A DNA stretch of 64,000 nt from Pseudomonadales bacterium. Its GTDB lineage: Bacteria; Pseudomonadota; Gammaproteobacteria; Pseudomonadales; UBA5862. How positions within the stretch are numbered: position 1 is the first letter of the stretch; each line of letters begins with the position of its first letter. A model generated the notes under the pieces. The model made no database searches, was not told where the DNA came from, and saw only the letters and a list, made by a program, of their open reading frames with translations. The position numbers and the translations under genes were made by a program. Below, in pieces: positions 29,795-38,925 of the stretch. The stretch spans positions 372,001 through 436,000 of the forward strand of contig JACKOQ010000002.1 in NCBI GenBank assembly GCA_024234215.1, in the 5' to 3' direction.

Positions 29795-30589
29795 GTGAAT
29801 GCCATGACCCTGAACAGCCTGCGGGCGCTCAAGCGCGACGGCAAGCGGTTTTCCTGCCTCACCGCCTATGACGCCAGCTTTGCCCACCTGCTCAGCAGCA
29901 GCGGCATCGAAGTGCTGCTGGTCGGCGACTCCCTCGGCATGGTGGTGCGCGGCCATTCGTCGACCGTGCCGGTGCGGATGGAAGAGATGGTCTACCACAC
30001 CCACTGTGTTGCCGCCGGCAACCAGGGTGCGCTGCTGATGGCCGACCTGCCCTTCATGAGTTACACCACCCCAGCCCAGGCACTGGAAAATTCGGCCCGG
30101 CTGATGCAGGCCGGCGCCAACGTCGTCAAGCTGGAGGAGTGCCAGCAGCTGGTCGAGATCATCGCCGCACTCAGTGGCTGCGGCATTCCCAGTTGCGCCC
30201 ACATCGGTCTGGCCCCCCAGAGCGTCAACAAATTGGGCGGCTACCGGGTGCAGGGACGCGATGCCACGGCCGCGCAGGCGATGATCGAGCATGCCGTGGC
30301 ACTCGAAGAGGCCGGTGCCGACCTGCTGCTGCTCGAATGCGTGCCCAGCCGGCTGGCCGAGACCATCACCCGGCAACTGACCATTCCGGTCATCGGCATT
30401 GGTGCCGGTGCCGCCACCGATGCCCAGGTGCTGGTGCTGCATGACATGCTCGGCATCACCCCCGGCAAGCCACCAAAGTTCGTCAGGAATTTCATGATCG
30501 GGGCCGACAGCATCCAGCAGGCCATCACCGGTTATCGCGATGCCGTGCTCGACGGCACCTTCCCTGGCCCGGAGCAGAGCTTCTCCTGA
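29795..30589 (+). CDS. panB: Ketopantoate hydroxymethyltransferase PanB
   Basis: Forms ketopantoate from 2-oxoisovalerate and methylene-tetrahydrofolate, the first committed step of pantothenate and coenzyme A synthesis. It is 264 residues, with the metal-binding DSLGMVVRGHSSTVPV and the conserved KLEECQQ and GAGAATDAQVLV stretches. The GTG at 29795 has AAGGAG upstream; an ATG three codons later is less well placed. panC starts 2 bases after the stop. Confidence 0.96.
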   Translation: MNAMTLNSLRALKRDGKRFSCLTAYDASFAHLLSSSGIEVLLVGDSLGMVVRGHSSTVPVRMEEMVYHTHCVAAGNQGALLMADLPFMSYTTPAQALENSARLMQAGANVVKLEECQQLVEIIAALSGCGIPSCAHIGLAPQSVNKLGGYRVQGRDATAAQAMIEHAVALEEAGADLLLLECVPSRLAETITRQLTIPVIGIGAGAATDAQVLVLHDMLGITPGKPPKFVRNFMIGADSIQQAITGYRDAVLDGTFPGPEQSFS

Positions 30590-30591
30590 CG

Positions 30592-31443
30592 ATGGAGCTG
30601 CTGCACGCCATCGAACCACTGCGCGCACGGCTGCATGCACGGCGGCGTGCCGGCCACCGCATCGGCCTGGTGCCGACCATGGGCAATCTGCATCAGGGCC
30701 ATCTCGATCTGGTCGAACGGGCGCGCGCACAGTGTGACGCCGTGGTCGTCAGCATCTTCGTCAACCCGTTGCAGTTCGGACCGCAGGAGGATTACGACAG
30801 CTATCCGCGCACGCTGACCGCCGATTGCGCACTGCTGGAGCCATTGCAGGTCGATTGGCTGTTTGCCCCCAACGTCGCCGAGATGTACCCGCAGGGTCAG
30901 GGGGCTGGAGTGATCCGCGTCGGCACCCCGGCGATCGCCGACATCCTCTGTGGCGCCAACCGTCCCGGCCACTTCAGCGGCGTGACCACCGTGGTCAGCA
31001 AGCTGTTCAACATCGTTCAGCCCGACCGGGCCTATTTCGGCGAGAAGGATTACCAGCAACTGGCCATCATTCGTGCGCTGGTGCGTGACCTCGACTTTCC
31101 GATCACCATCACCGGCGTGCCGACCCGCCGCGAAGCCGATGGCCTGGCGATGAGTTCGCGCAATGGCCGCCTCAGCAGCGACGATCGGCAACGGGCGCCA
31201 CTGCTTTACCGGGCGCTGTGCGAGACGGCCGACCGCCTGCGCGCCGGTGACCGGAACCTCGATCAGCTCTGCGCACAGGCCCGTGACACTCTGACGGCAG
31301 CCGGTTTTGCCGTCGATTATTTCACCGTTCTGGCCGCCGATGATCTGTCGCCGGCACTGCCAGCGCAGCGGAATCTGGTCATTCTGGTGGCGGCCAAAAT
31401 CGGCTCGACCCGGCTGATTGACAATCTGGTGGTAAATGTTTGA
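30592..31443 (+). CDS. panC: Pantothenate synthetase PanC
   Basis: Joins pantoate and beta-alanine with ATP through a pantoyl-adenylate. It is 283 residues. The ATP-binding PTMGNLHQGHLDLV (a HIGH-like motif), FGEKDYQQ and the SSRNGRLS loop are intact. It is coupled to panB. panD follows after a 91-base leader with two hairpins. Confidence 0.96.
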   Translation: MELLHAIEPLRARLHARRRAGHRIGLVPTMGNLHQGHLDLVERARAQCDAVVVSIFVNPLQFGPQEDYDSYPRTLTADCALLEPLQVDWLFAPNVAEMYPQGQGAGVIRVGTPAIADILCGANRPGHFSGVTTVVSKLFNIVQPDRAYFGEKDYQQLAIIRALVRDLDFPITITGVPTRREADGLAMSSRNGRLSSDDRQRAPLLYRALCETADRLRAGDRNLDQLCAQARDTLTAAGFAVDYFTVLAADDLSPALPAQRNLVILVAAKIGSTRLIDNLVVNV

Positions 31444-31458
31444 ACGGGGTAATTCTTT

Positions 31459-31501
31459 GCGGCATACTGCCGCCCACGCTTTCCGGCAGGAATCCGGAAA
31501 G
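31459..31501 (+). promoter_or_regulatory. Two hairpins in the panC-panD gap
   Basis: GCGGC-N5-GCCGC (31459-31473) is followed by CTTTCCGG-N7-CCGGAAAG (31479-31501). Neither has a T tract. They could be a processing or attenuation structure ahead of panD. No riboswitch class is recognised. Confidence 0.4.
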
Positions 31502-31534
31502 AGGCTATAACTCCAGCTGAAGAGGTGTGGCTGT

Positions 31535-31915
31535 ATGGAATCCATCATGCTCAAGGCCAAGTTACATCGGGCATGTGTCACCCATGCCGAGCTTGAATAT
31601 GAAGGTTCGTGCGCGATCGATGGCCAGCTTCTGGATCTGGCTGGCATCCGTGAATATGAGCAGATTCAGATCTACAACGTCGCCAATGGCGAGCGTTTCA
31701 CCACCTATGCCATCCGGGCCGAAGAGGGTTCGCGGGTGATCTCGGTCAATGGCGCGGCCGCGCACAAGGCCAAGCCGGGTGACCGGGTGATCATCTGTGC
31801 CTATGCCCACTACAGCGCAGCCCAGCTGGCCAGCTTCAAGCCCTCGCTGGTCTATCTGAACGAAGACAACACCGTCAGCCACGCCAGCAACTCCATTCCG
31901 GTCCAGGTGGCCTGA
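31535..31915 (+). CDS. panD: Aspartate 1-decarboxylase PanD
   Basis: A pyruvoyl enzyme making beta-alanine for pantothenate. The 126-residue proenzyme cleaves itself between G24 and S25 in YEGSCAID, where the serine becomes the pyruvoyl group. K9 and the ISVNGAAAHKAKPGDRVI stretch are as in the E. coli enzyme. AGAGG lies upstream of the ATG. Confidence 0.96.
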   Translation: MESIMLKAKLHRACVTHAELEYEGSCAIDGQLLDLAGIREYEQIQIYNVANGERFTTYAIRAEEGSRVISVNGAAAHKAKPGDRVIICAYAHYSAAQLASFKPSLVYLNEDNTVSHASNSIPVQVA

Positions 31916-31932
31916 CCCTCCGCTCTTTCTGT

Positions 31933-31959
31933 ACCGCCCGGCGCACCGCACCGGGCGGT
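31933..31959 (+). terminator. Hairpin after panD, possible terminator
   Basis: ACCGCCCGG pairs with CCGGGCGGT across 9 bases. It is very stable but followed by only two T residues, so it may be a weak terminator. Confidence 0.5.
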
Positions 31960-32086
31960 TGCCCGACTCCACAGGCGACGAGTACACTCTCGGCACATCC
32001 ACAAGTCACGTCCTGCCTCTCTGCAAGAGGGCCAGCGTCGACTTGGCATGCCATCACCATAAGCCACGCCGATGCAGGGAGTCACA

Positions 32087-34024
32087 GTGTCCGAAATCCA
32101 TCTCCACCAGGTTCCAGAGAGCGCCAGGGCGCGTGCGCACATCACCCGCGACGACTATTTGCGGATGTACCGCAGCTCGATCGAACAGCCCGAGCAGTTC
32201 TGGGCCGAACAGGCGCAGAAGTTCCTCGACTGGTCCAGCCCCTGGAGCACCGTGAGCGAATCGGATTTTCGCCAGGGGCAGGCCAAATGGTTCATTGGCG
32301 CGACGCTGAATGCCGCCTACAACTGCATCGACCGCCATCTGCCGCAGCGGGCTGATCAGGTCGCCATTCTCTGGGAGGGGGATGATCCGGCCGACTCGAA
32401 GAAGATCACCTACCAGGAGCTGCACCAGCAGGTCTGCCGGCTCGCCAACCTGCTGAAGGCGCGCCAGGTCAGGAAGGGGGACCGGGTCTGCATCTACATG
32501 CCGATGATTCCCGAGGCCGCCTATGCCATGCTGGCCTGCGCCCGGATCGGTGCGGTCCACTCCGTCGTCTTTGGCGGCTTCTCGCCGGAGTCACTGAAGG
32601 ACCGGATTCTCGACTCCGACTGCCGGCTGGTGATCACCGCCGACGAGGGGCTGCGCGGCGGCCGGCGGGTGCCGCTCAAGCAGAACTGCAACCAGGCGCT
32701 GGAGCGCTGCCCCGATGTTCATTCGGTCATCGTCGTGCGCCGCACCGGCGGTCCGATCGACTGGGTCGATGGACGTGACATCTGGTACCACGAGGGCATT
32801 GCCAGCGTCGCCAGCGATTGTCCGGCCGAGCCGATGGATGCCGAGGATCCGCTCTTCATCCTCTACACCTCCGGTTCGACTGGCAAACCCAAGGGGGTGC
32901 TGCACACCACCGGCGGTTATCTGTTGCAGGCCGCCATGACCCACAGGTATGTCTTCGACTACCACGATGGCGACATCTACTGGTGCACGGCCGATGTGGG
33001 CTGGGTCACCGGCCACTCCTACATCGTCTATGGCCCGCTCGCCAATGGCGCCACCACTCTGGTCTTCGAGGGGGTGCCCACCTACCCCGATGCCTCGCGC
33101 TTCTGGCAGGTGATCGACAAGCATCAGGTCAACATCTTCTACACCGCACCCACGGCCCTGCGGGCCTTGATGGGGCAGGGCGACCAGTATGTGACCCGCA
33201 GCGGGCGTCAATCGCTGCGCACGCTCGGCACGGTCGGCGAACCGATCAATCCCGAAGCCTGGGAGTGGTACCACCGGGTGGTCGGCGAAGGGCGCTGCCC
33301 GGTGGTCGACACCTGGTGGCAGACCGAAACCGGCGCGATCATGATCTCGCCGCTGCCCGGTGCCACCGACCTCAAGGCCGGCTCCGCCACGCTGCCATTC
33401 TTCGGCGTCAAGCCGGAGCTGCTCGATGCCGAGGGCCACATCATCAACGGCGCCGGCAGCGGCAACCTGGTGATCGCCCGCAGTTGGCCCAGCCAGATCC
33501 GCACCGTCTTCGGTGACCACCAGCGCTGTGTCGACACCTATTTCTCGACCTATCCCGGCTATTACTTCACCGGCGATGGCGCCCGTCGCGACGAGGATGG
33601 CTACTACTGGATCACCGGTCGGGTCGATGACGTGCTCAACATCTCCGGCCATCGCCTCGGCACCGCCGAGATCGAGAGTGCCCTGGTGCTGCATCCGGCG
33701 GTGGCCGAAGCGGCGGTGGTCGGCTATCCCCACCCGATCAAGGGACAGGGCATCTATGCCTATGTCACATTGATGAACGGGGTTTCGCCCAGCGATGCGC
33801 TGCGCAAGGAGCTGATCGACCTGGTCAGCAAGGAGATCGGTGCCATCGCCAAGCCGGACATCATCCAGTGGGCACCCGGCCTGCCCAAGACCCGCTCCGG
33901 CAAGATCATGCGGCGCATCCTGCGCAAGGTGGCGGCCAATGAGCTCGACAACCTGGGCGACACCACGACGCTGGCCGAGCCGGCCGTCGTCGATGACCTG
34001 ATCAAGCACCGCGCGCTGCAATAG
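32087..34024 (+). CDS. acs: Acetyl-CoA synthetase Acs
   Basis: AMP-forming enzyme activating acetate to acetyl-CoA. It is 645 residues. The adenylate-forming signature YTSGSTGKPKGVLHTTGGYL is near residue 265, with DVGWVTGHSYIVYGPL and WWQTETGAIMISPLPG after it. PKTRSGKIMRR holds K606, the lysine controlled by acetylation in homologues. The GTG at 32087 gives the usual start (SEIHLHQVP) and has GGGAG upstream; an ATG at 32072 is the alternative. Confidence 0.96.
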   Translation: MSEIHLHQVPESARARAHITRDDYLRMYRSSIEQPEQFWAEQAQKFLDWSSPWSTVSESDFRQGQAKWFIGATLNAAYNCIDRHLPQRADQVAILWEGDDPADSKKITYQELHQQVCRLANLLKARQVRKGDRVCIYMPMIPEAAYAMLACARIGAVHSVVFGGFSPESLKDRILDSDCRLVITADEGLRGGRRVPLKQNCNQALERCPDVHSVIVVRRTGGPIDWVDGRDIWYHEGIASVASDCPAEPMDAEDPLFILYTSGSTGKPKGVLHTTGGYLLQAAMTHRYVFDYHDGDIYWCTADVGWVTGHSYIVYGPLANGATTLVFEGVPTYPDASRFWQVIDKHQVNIFYTAPTALRALMGQGDQYVTRSGRQSLRTLGTVGEPINPEAWEWYHRVVGEGRCPVVDTWWQTETGAIMISPLPGATDLKAGSATLPFFGVKPELLDAEGHIINGAGSGNLVIARSWPSQIRTVFGDHQRCVDTYFSTYPGYYFTGDGARRDEDGYYWITGRVDDVLNISGHRLGTAEIESALVLHPAVAEAAVVGYPHPIKGQGIYAYVTLMNGVSPSDALRKELIDLVSKEIGAIAKPDIIQWAPGLPKTRSGKIMRRILRKVAANELDNLGDTTTLAEPAVVDDLIKHRALQ

Positions 34025-34033
34025 CGCGCTTGC

Positions 34034-34062
34034 CGTCAGGGGGTGCTCTTGCCTCCCTGACG
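34034..34062. terminator. Terminator-like hairpin between convergent genes
   Basis: CGTCAGGG and CCCTGACG form a stem over a 13-base loop exactly between acs (rightward) and the leftward hydrolase gene. It lacks a long T run on either side. Confidence 0.55.
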
Positions 34063-34067
34063 CAGTT

Positions 34068-34907
34068 TCAGCGTGGCCAGTCGCGCGGCTGGTCGTAAAA
34101 GGCCCGCTCGATGAACTCCGCCACCCGCTGCCATGCCGTGGCCGTGGGTGACGGCTGCGGCCCGCTTGGCGGCAGGTAGTCGCCATGGCCATAGCCACTT
34201 CTGATCTGCCAGGGCCGCTCGACCAGATGGGCCGACCCGGCCGACGGGCCACCGTAGCCGAGTGCCGGCCGGGCGGTGATCGACTCGCCCTGCAGCAGGT
34301 CGGAGAGCGGATCGCCGACACGGAACGCCAGCTTCAGCACCTGATCATCCCTGGAGGCGAGCACGACGATCCGCTCGGCATTGGCGGCGGCCCGCTTGAA
34401 TTCGGCCTCCAGCACGTCATGGTCGACGGCGGCCGCGGTCAGACAGAGCAGATGCAGCCGCCGTGACATGCGCTGTGCCGCGCTCAGGATCAGCCGGGCA
34501 CCGAGACTGTGCGAAGCGAACGAGATGCTCTGCGCCGTTGCCAGCCAGCGGTCACAGAAGTCGGCCAGCAGCCGGCCGCAGTGGTTGGCATCGTTGCCCT
34601 CGAACGGGTAGTTGACCACCGGCAGCCAGGCATCGCCGGGCCAGAGGATGCCGATGAAGAGATCGGGTTCCGGCAGCGCCAGCCGGTTGTCGAGCCGGCC
34701 CAGCGCGCGGGTCCCCTCGGCATAGTTCACATTGAAGCCATGGCTGAGGAACAGCACGTTCTTTCCGGCGAACAGCGGCGGCAGCTCATGCCACTGCAAC
34801 GCGCGCAGGGCCGGCTGCGGCTGGTTGCCATCGCCCTCCAGCAGGTAGGGCTCGACGATGCCGCCGTCGATGGCCGCGGCGCGAAAGTTGAGGTAGAGGT
34901 TCTGCAT
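34068..34907 (-). CDS. Alpha/beta hydrolase (DUF900-like)
   Basis: A 279-residue protein with an alpha/beta-hydrolase core: LFLSHGFNVNYAEGTRAL before the nucleophile, then SFASHSLGARLIL with the serine in SHSLG, and HGDYLPP near the C terminus carrying the likely histidine. This pattern fits DUF900-type hydrolases of unknown substrate. It starts 6 bases after the stop of an upstream membrane-protein gene, so the two are one unit and may work together. Confidence 0.7.
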   Translation of the reverse strand: MQNLYLNFRAAAIDGGIVEPYLLEGDGNQPQPALRALQWHELPPLFAGKNVLFLSHGFNVNYAEGTRALGRLDNRLALPEPDLFIGILWPGDAWLPVVNYPFEGNDANHCGRLLADFCDRWLATAQSISFASHSLGARLILSAAQRMSRRLHLLCLTAAAVDHDVLEAEFKRAAANAERIVVLASRDDQVLKLAFRVGDPLSDLLQGESITARPALGYGGPSAGSAHLVERPWQIRSGYGHGDYLPPSGPQPSPTATAWQRVAEFIERAFYDQPRDWPR

Positions 34908-34913
34908 TGCGGC

Positions 34914-35615
34914 TCAGCGGCGTTTCGAGGCGGCAATCGCCGAGACCGCCGACGACAGTGCCGAGGAGAGATCCTTGGCGATCGGCGCCAGCGGCACCGA
35001 CAGCGCGCCGACCAGCAGTGCCAGCAGCGCCTGCTCGGAGCAGAGGTAGGCCAGGGTGCCTTCCGACGACAGCAGTCCGCCGCCGACCAGGGCCAGTACC
35101 ATCGCGGTGACGGCCGCGAAGGCCTTGGCCGAGTTGCGGTAGAGCTGGTCGGCCCGCTCATAGCCCAGATCGAGCAGCGCGCTCAACACCGTGTCGAACT
35201 GCCCGAGCAGGTTGATCTGCGCTGGCGTCAGTGGCGTGCCGTTGGCGATGCTGTCGGCCAGCTGTTGCAGCGCAGCCGGCGCAAGGTGGGTGGCCCTGGC
35301 CAGTTTGCTGGCGTTGTCCTGGGTCAGCGTCAGCCGGATCAGCGCCTTGGCGGCGGCCTTCTGCTCGGCCTTGCCGACCCCGTTGAGCCAGTTGGCGCGC
35401 AGGGTGTCGAGAATCTGCGGCGCACCCAGCGCGCTGTCGCCGGGGTCGGGCAGAAAGGGGCGCACCGCTGTTTCGATGTGGCCAAACCCCGGGTTGGAGG
35501 CGCCGCCGCGAATCGCCTTGGAGGTGTCGACCAACCCATAGGCGGCGGTGCCCAGCGCGGCGATGGCGGCGATGAGGCTGTCGATGTTGCTCAATATCAG
35601 CTCGGGCGGTGGCAT
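34914..35615 (-). CDS. Hypothetical membrane protein
   Basis: A 233-residue protein I do not recognise. It has an N-terminal hydrophobic helix (SLIAAIAALGTAAYGLV), a helical middle with ALIRLTLTQDNASKLARATH, and two C-terminal hydrophobic segments (AFAAVTAMVLALVGGGLL and LLALLVGALSVPLAPIA). It could anchor or gate something at the membrane. It lies directly upstream of the DUF900-like hydrolase and 17 bases after the alcohol dehydrogenase gene on the same strand. Confidence 0.6.
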   Translation of the reverse strand: MPPPELILSNIDSLIAAIAALGTAAYGLVDTSKAIRGGASNPGFGHIETAVRPFLPDPGDSALGAPQILDTLRANWLNGVGKAEQKAAAKALIRLTLTQDNASKLARATHLAPAALQQLADSIANGTPLTPAQINLLGQFDTVLSALLDLGYERADQLYRNSAKAFAAVTAMVLALVGGGLLSSEGTLAYLCSEQALLALLVGALSVPLAPIAKDLSSALSSAVSAIAASKRR

Positions 35616-35632
35616 GGGCGGCTCCGTGCTGT

Positions 35633-36721
35633 TTACAGGGACGGATCGATGGAGATGTGCACGCCCTGCTCACCGGCCACCTCGTTGCCGAGGGTGAGCA
35701 GCGCCTTTTCGGTGTCGCGCAGTGGCAGGGTGTGGCTGTGCATCAGCTCCAGCGGGAATTTGCGGCTCTCGATGATGCGGATGGCCGCCTCGTAGGAGTC
35801 GAAGTCGACCGCCAGCGCGCCGATCAGCGTCAGCTCCTTCATCATGATCTTGTTGCTGGGGAACTCCTGCACCGGCTTGTACTTGGCGCCGGCCAGCACG
35901 ATCCGGCCGGCCTGCGCGGCCAGATCGAGCGCATCGCAGACCGGCTGGGTGGCGCCGCTGGTCACCTCGACCACCACCTGCGCCATCTCGCCGTTGGTCA
36001 TCTCGCGCACCACCGCGACCACATCCTCCTGCTCGACATCGACCGTGCGGTCGGCACCGAAGGCCCGCGCGATCTCCATCTTGTGCGCATCGACTGCAAG
36101 GCCGGTGACGATCACCTGGCCGGCCCCGGCCGCCTTGGCGGCAACCACCGAGGCCAGTCCACGCTGGCCGCAGCCGAGAATGACCACGGTCTCGCCGATC
36201 GCCGTCTTCGGCAGTTGGCTGGCCCAGCGCACACCGGCACCCAGTGGGTTGAACATCACCGCCAGTTCGGGCGCCAGCGCGAGATCGACCTTGTGCACCA
36301 GACTGTGCGGATCGAGGTACATGTAGTCGGCATGGCCGCCCCACAGCGATGGGCGCTCATCGACACTCTTGTAGCCATAGGCGTGGATGAAGCCGGCACC
36401 GGCACGGCAGAGGTTGTAGCGACCCTTGACACAGGGGCGGCAGAAGCCGCAGGGCAGCATGGTTTCGAGCGCCACCCGGTCGCCTTTTTTCACCCCCCAG
36501 CGCTCGCTCGCCCTGGCGCCGATCTGCTCGATGATGCCGATCGGTTCATGGCCGGGAATGACGGTCAGATGGATGCCGTTCTTGTACTGCGACCAGTCGC
36601 TGCCGCAGATACCCGACTGTTCGACGCGCATGATGGCGTCGTCGTCGCCGATCTCCGGCACTTCGTAGTGGCGCATCTCGAGCTGGCGGATGCCGGTCTG
36701 GACGATTGCCCGTGATTTCAT
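35633..36721 (-). CDS. Zinc-dependent medium-chain alcohol dehydrogenase
   Basis: A 362-residue MDR-superfamily enzyme. The catalytic zinc ligands are in GICGSDW and GHEPIG, the structural zinc cysteines in CGFCRPCVKGRYNLC, and the Rossmann loop in ILGCGQRGLASV. The substrate is unknown; threonine-, sorbitol- and aryl-alcohol dehydrogenases share this layout. The next gene upstream is an acyl-CoA dehydrogenase on the same strand, which suggests breakdown of an alcohol or lipid-like compound. Confidence 0.85.
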   Translation of the reverse strand: MKSRAIVQTGIRQLEMRHYEVPEIGDDDAIMRVEQSGICGSDWSQYKNGIHLTVIPGHEPIGIIEQIGARASERWGVKKGDRVALETMLPCGFCRPCVKGRYNLCRAGAGFIHAYGYKSVDERPSLWGGHADYMYLDPHSLVHKVDLALAPELAVMFNPLGAGVRWASQLPKTAIGETVVILGCGQRGLASVVAAKAAGAGQVIVTGLAVDAHKMEIARAFGADRTVDVEQEDVVAVVREMTNGEMAQVVVEVTSGATQPVCDALDLAAQAGRIVLAGAKYKPVQEFPSNKIMMKELTLIGALAVDFDSYEAAIRIIESRKFPLELMHSHTLPLRDTEKALLTLGNEVAGEQGVHISIDPSL

Positions 36722-36780
36722 GGTCTGCTCCCTGGCGTTGGCGCCATCTTTATTGGAAGGTCACGATCAAAAATGTTGTC

Positions 36781-37962
36781 TCAGCCAGGTGACCGGCGCC
36801 CCGCCTGCCGCAACCGCTCACGGGCGATCACCCAGCGATGCACCTCGCTCGGCCCCTCGAAGATGCGCATCAGCCGCACCTGCTGTGCCATCAGTTGCAG
36901 TGGCAGCTCCTTGGTCATGCCCATGGCGCCATGGACCTGCATGGCATGGTCGATCACGTCGCTGGCCAGCTCGGTGCCGTAGAGTTTGATCATGCTCGCC
37001 TCGGTGCGCACATCGCGGCCGCTGTCCTGCTTGACGGCGGCATCCCACAGCATCAGCCGCAGGCAGTGGATGCGGGTGGTGGCATCGGCCACCCACCACT
37101 GTACCGACTGCCGATCGGCCAGCAACTGGCCAAAGGTGTGGCGCTGGTTGGCGTGGTCGCACAGCATGTCGAGCGCGCGGCCGGCCATGCCGAGACACCA
37201 GGCGCCCATCTGCAGCCGGCGCACCACCAGCCGCAGTTGCATCGGTGCGAAACCTTGCCCCTCGTTGCCGAGCAGCTGGCTGGCCGGCAACCGGCACTCG
37301 TCGAGCAGCACTTCGCAGGTGTAGCCGCCGCCGACCATCGGAATCTTGCGGGCGATCCCGAATCCCGGCGTGCCGCGGTCGACCAGAAAGGCCGAGATGC
37401 CGCCACGCGACCCCTTGGCCGGGTCGGTGACCGCCATGACGATGGTGAAGTCGGCCTTGTCGGCCCGGCTGATCCAGATCTTGCGGCCATTCAGCACCCA
37501 GTCGTCGCCATCGCGGCGGGCGCGGGTGGTCATGCCGGCCGGATCGGCTCCGGCACCCGGTTCGGAGATGGCGATCGCCGAAAGCGTCTCGCCGCGCGCG
37601 TAAGGCTCCAGATACTTGCTGCGCTGTGCTGCGTTCGCAGTGGCCAGCAGCATGTGCAGATTGGGCGAATCGGGCGGAAAGCTGAACGGCACCACCGTGC
37701 GGCCGAGCAACTCGTTGACGCCGGTCAGTGCCAGCGCCGGCAGGTCGGCGCCGCCGGTCTCGGCCGGGGCATCCAGCCCCCACAGCCCGAGTTCGCGGCA
37801 TTTGGCGTGCAGTGGCTGCTCTTCCTGCGGTGTCAGACCGAACCCCTGGCCGCTGGCTTCGCGGGCCAATACCACTGACTCCAGCGGCATCAGCTCCTCA
37901 TTGACGAAGCGTTCGACGGTCTGGTTGAGCAGCCGGTACTCTTCATTGAGCTCGAAATCCAT
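36781..37962 (-). CDS. Acyl-CoA dehydrogenase
   Basis: A 393-residue FAD enzyme introducing a double bond into an acyl-CoA. FAD-contact segments AIAISEPGAGADPAG and WVLNGRKIWISRAD, the RHTFGQLLADRQ arginine stretch, QVHGAMGMTKELPLQL and the C-terminal catalytic region RIFEGPSEVHRW are present. The glutamate in FEG is at the position of the catalytic base of medium-chain enzymes. The chain-length preference is not predictable. It is first in a leftward cluster with the alcohol dehydrogenase. Confidence 0.9.
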   Translation of the reverse strand: MDFELNEEYRLLNQTVERFVNEELMPLESVVLAREASGQGFGLTPQEEQPLHAKCRELGLWGLDAPAETGGADLPALALTGVNELLGRTVVPFSFPPDSPNLHMLLATANAAQRSKYLEPYARGETLSAIAISEPGAGADPAGMTTRARRDGDDWVLNGRKIWISRADKADFTIVMAVTDPAKGSRGGISAFLVDRGTPGFGIARKIPMVGGGYTCEVLLDECRLPASQLLGNEGQGFAPMQLRLVVRRLQMGAWCLGMAGRALDMLCDHANQRHTFGQLLADRQSVQWWVADATTRIHCLRLMLWDAAVKQDSGRDVRTEASMIKLYGTELASDVIDHAMQVHGAMGMTKELPLQLMAQQVRLMRIFEGPSEVHRWVIARERLRQAGRRSPG

Positions 37963-38079
37963 GGTGCGCCTTGATTGTTCTTATCGGGTCGCCACAGCTC
38001 CGCCGCATAAATACCACGCGGCGCGCAGCGAGACCAGCCCGACACCGCACAAAGCGCCTCGGCGACGGTGGACAGCACC

Positions 38080-38376
38080 ATGAGCGAGAGCATCACCCTC
38101 AGCGAAGCGTGTCTGGACCTCTCCGAGCACTCGCTGCAGGTGATCGACCGCCTCAAAGGGCTGGTCGATGAGATCGCGCAGGGCAACATCCAGAACTCCT
38201 CGGCCACCGAGCAGCAGTCGAGCGTGGCGACCGGAATCAGCAGAAACACCCTGCAGATCTCCGAACTGGCCAGCGAGTGCGTCCAGCATGCGCGCGAAAA
38301 TGCCAGCAGCAGCGACACCCTGCGGGAGATTGCCGCCGAGCTGAAGAGCCTGGTGTCGCAATACCGCCTGGGGTGA
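38080..38376 (+). pseudogene. Truncated chemoreceptor (MCP) signalling-domain remnant
   Basis: A 98-residue frame resembling the distal part of a methyl-accepting chemotaxis receptor: LVDEIAQGNIQNSSATEQQS and LREIAAELKSLVSQYRLG follow the heptad pattern before an MCP C terminus. The sensory domain, membrane helices and hairpin tip of a receptor are missing. An in-frame GTG lies at 38068. It may be a small stand-alone helical protein, but its position at the edge of the CRISPR island suggests a leftover of an insertion or deletion. Confidence 0.5.
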
Positions 38377-38404
38377 TGCACGCTGCATCAGGACGCTGCA
38401 TCAC
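38373..38404. repeat. Inverted repeat between the MCP remnant and thpR
   Basis: GTGATGCA at the left faces TGCATCAC at the right, with an internal TGCATCA copy that allows alternative pairing. It lies between two convergent genes and may act as a terminator hairpin. Confidence 0.5.
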
Positions 38405-38925
38405 TGGCCGAGCGGCGCCTGCGCCAGCACCGAGTAACCGCCGCCGCCCGCGACCGGCGATTGAAAGAGTGTGACCGCTGTCACCGGTTGACGCAGTGAC
38501 AGCACCTGCTCAAGTGGATGGGCAGCGGCAATGCGCCGGCTGTGCCGACCCAGCCGCGCCAGCGTCAGATGGGGCCGAAACGGCTGCGTCTGACGCGGGT
38601 GAAATGCCTGCAACAGCGCATCATGCAGTGCCGTGAGCGTCGCGCTGGCGAGGCACTCCGCCCACAACAGACGCGGCTGGCGTGGATCGGGCGCATAGGT
38701 CAGCCGTACCAGCTCCAGCGTGAAGGCAGAAAAGCCGCCGGACACCCGAGCCAGCATGCCGGTGACGGCACTGAGGTCGGTTTCGTTCCACGGCGGCACC
38801 AGCGTCAGGTGAATGTCGGCGACGGCCACCCGCCGCACCTCAGGGTCGGCCAGCACCGCGGCCCGTTCCGCCAGCGCCTCGGCCAACGCCGCCGACGCCT
38901 TCAGACCGATGAAAATGCGAGGCAT
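38401..38925 (-). CDS. thpR: 2H phosphoesterase, RNA 2',3'-cyclic phosphodiesterase ThpR/LigT-like
   Basis: A 174-residue protein of the 2H phosphoesterase fold. The two HxTx catalytic motifs are clear: IHLTLVPPW at H39 and HLTLARL in the second half. The length is usual for ThpR/LigT, which open 2',3'-cyclic phosphates on RNA. It lies divergent to cas6 with 229 bases between. 2H enzymes can also cut 2'-5' or cyclic oligonucleotides, so a link to the cOA signalling of the adjacent locus is possible but unproven. Confidence 0.88.
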   Translation of the reverse strand: MPRIFIGLKASAALAEALAERAAVLADPEVRRVAVADIHLTLVPPWNETDLSAVTGMLARVSGGFSAFTLELVRLTYAPDPRQPRLLWAECLASATLTALHDALLQAFHPRQTQPFRPHLTLARLGRHSRRIAAAHPLEQVLSLRQPVTAVTLFQSPVAGGGGYSVLAQAPLGQ

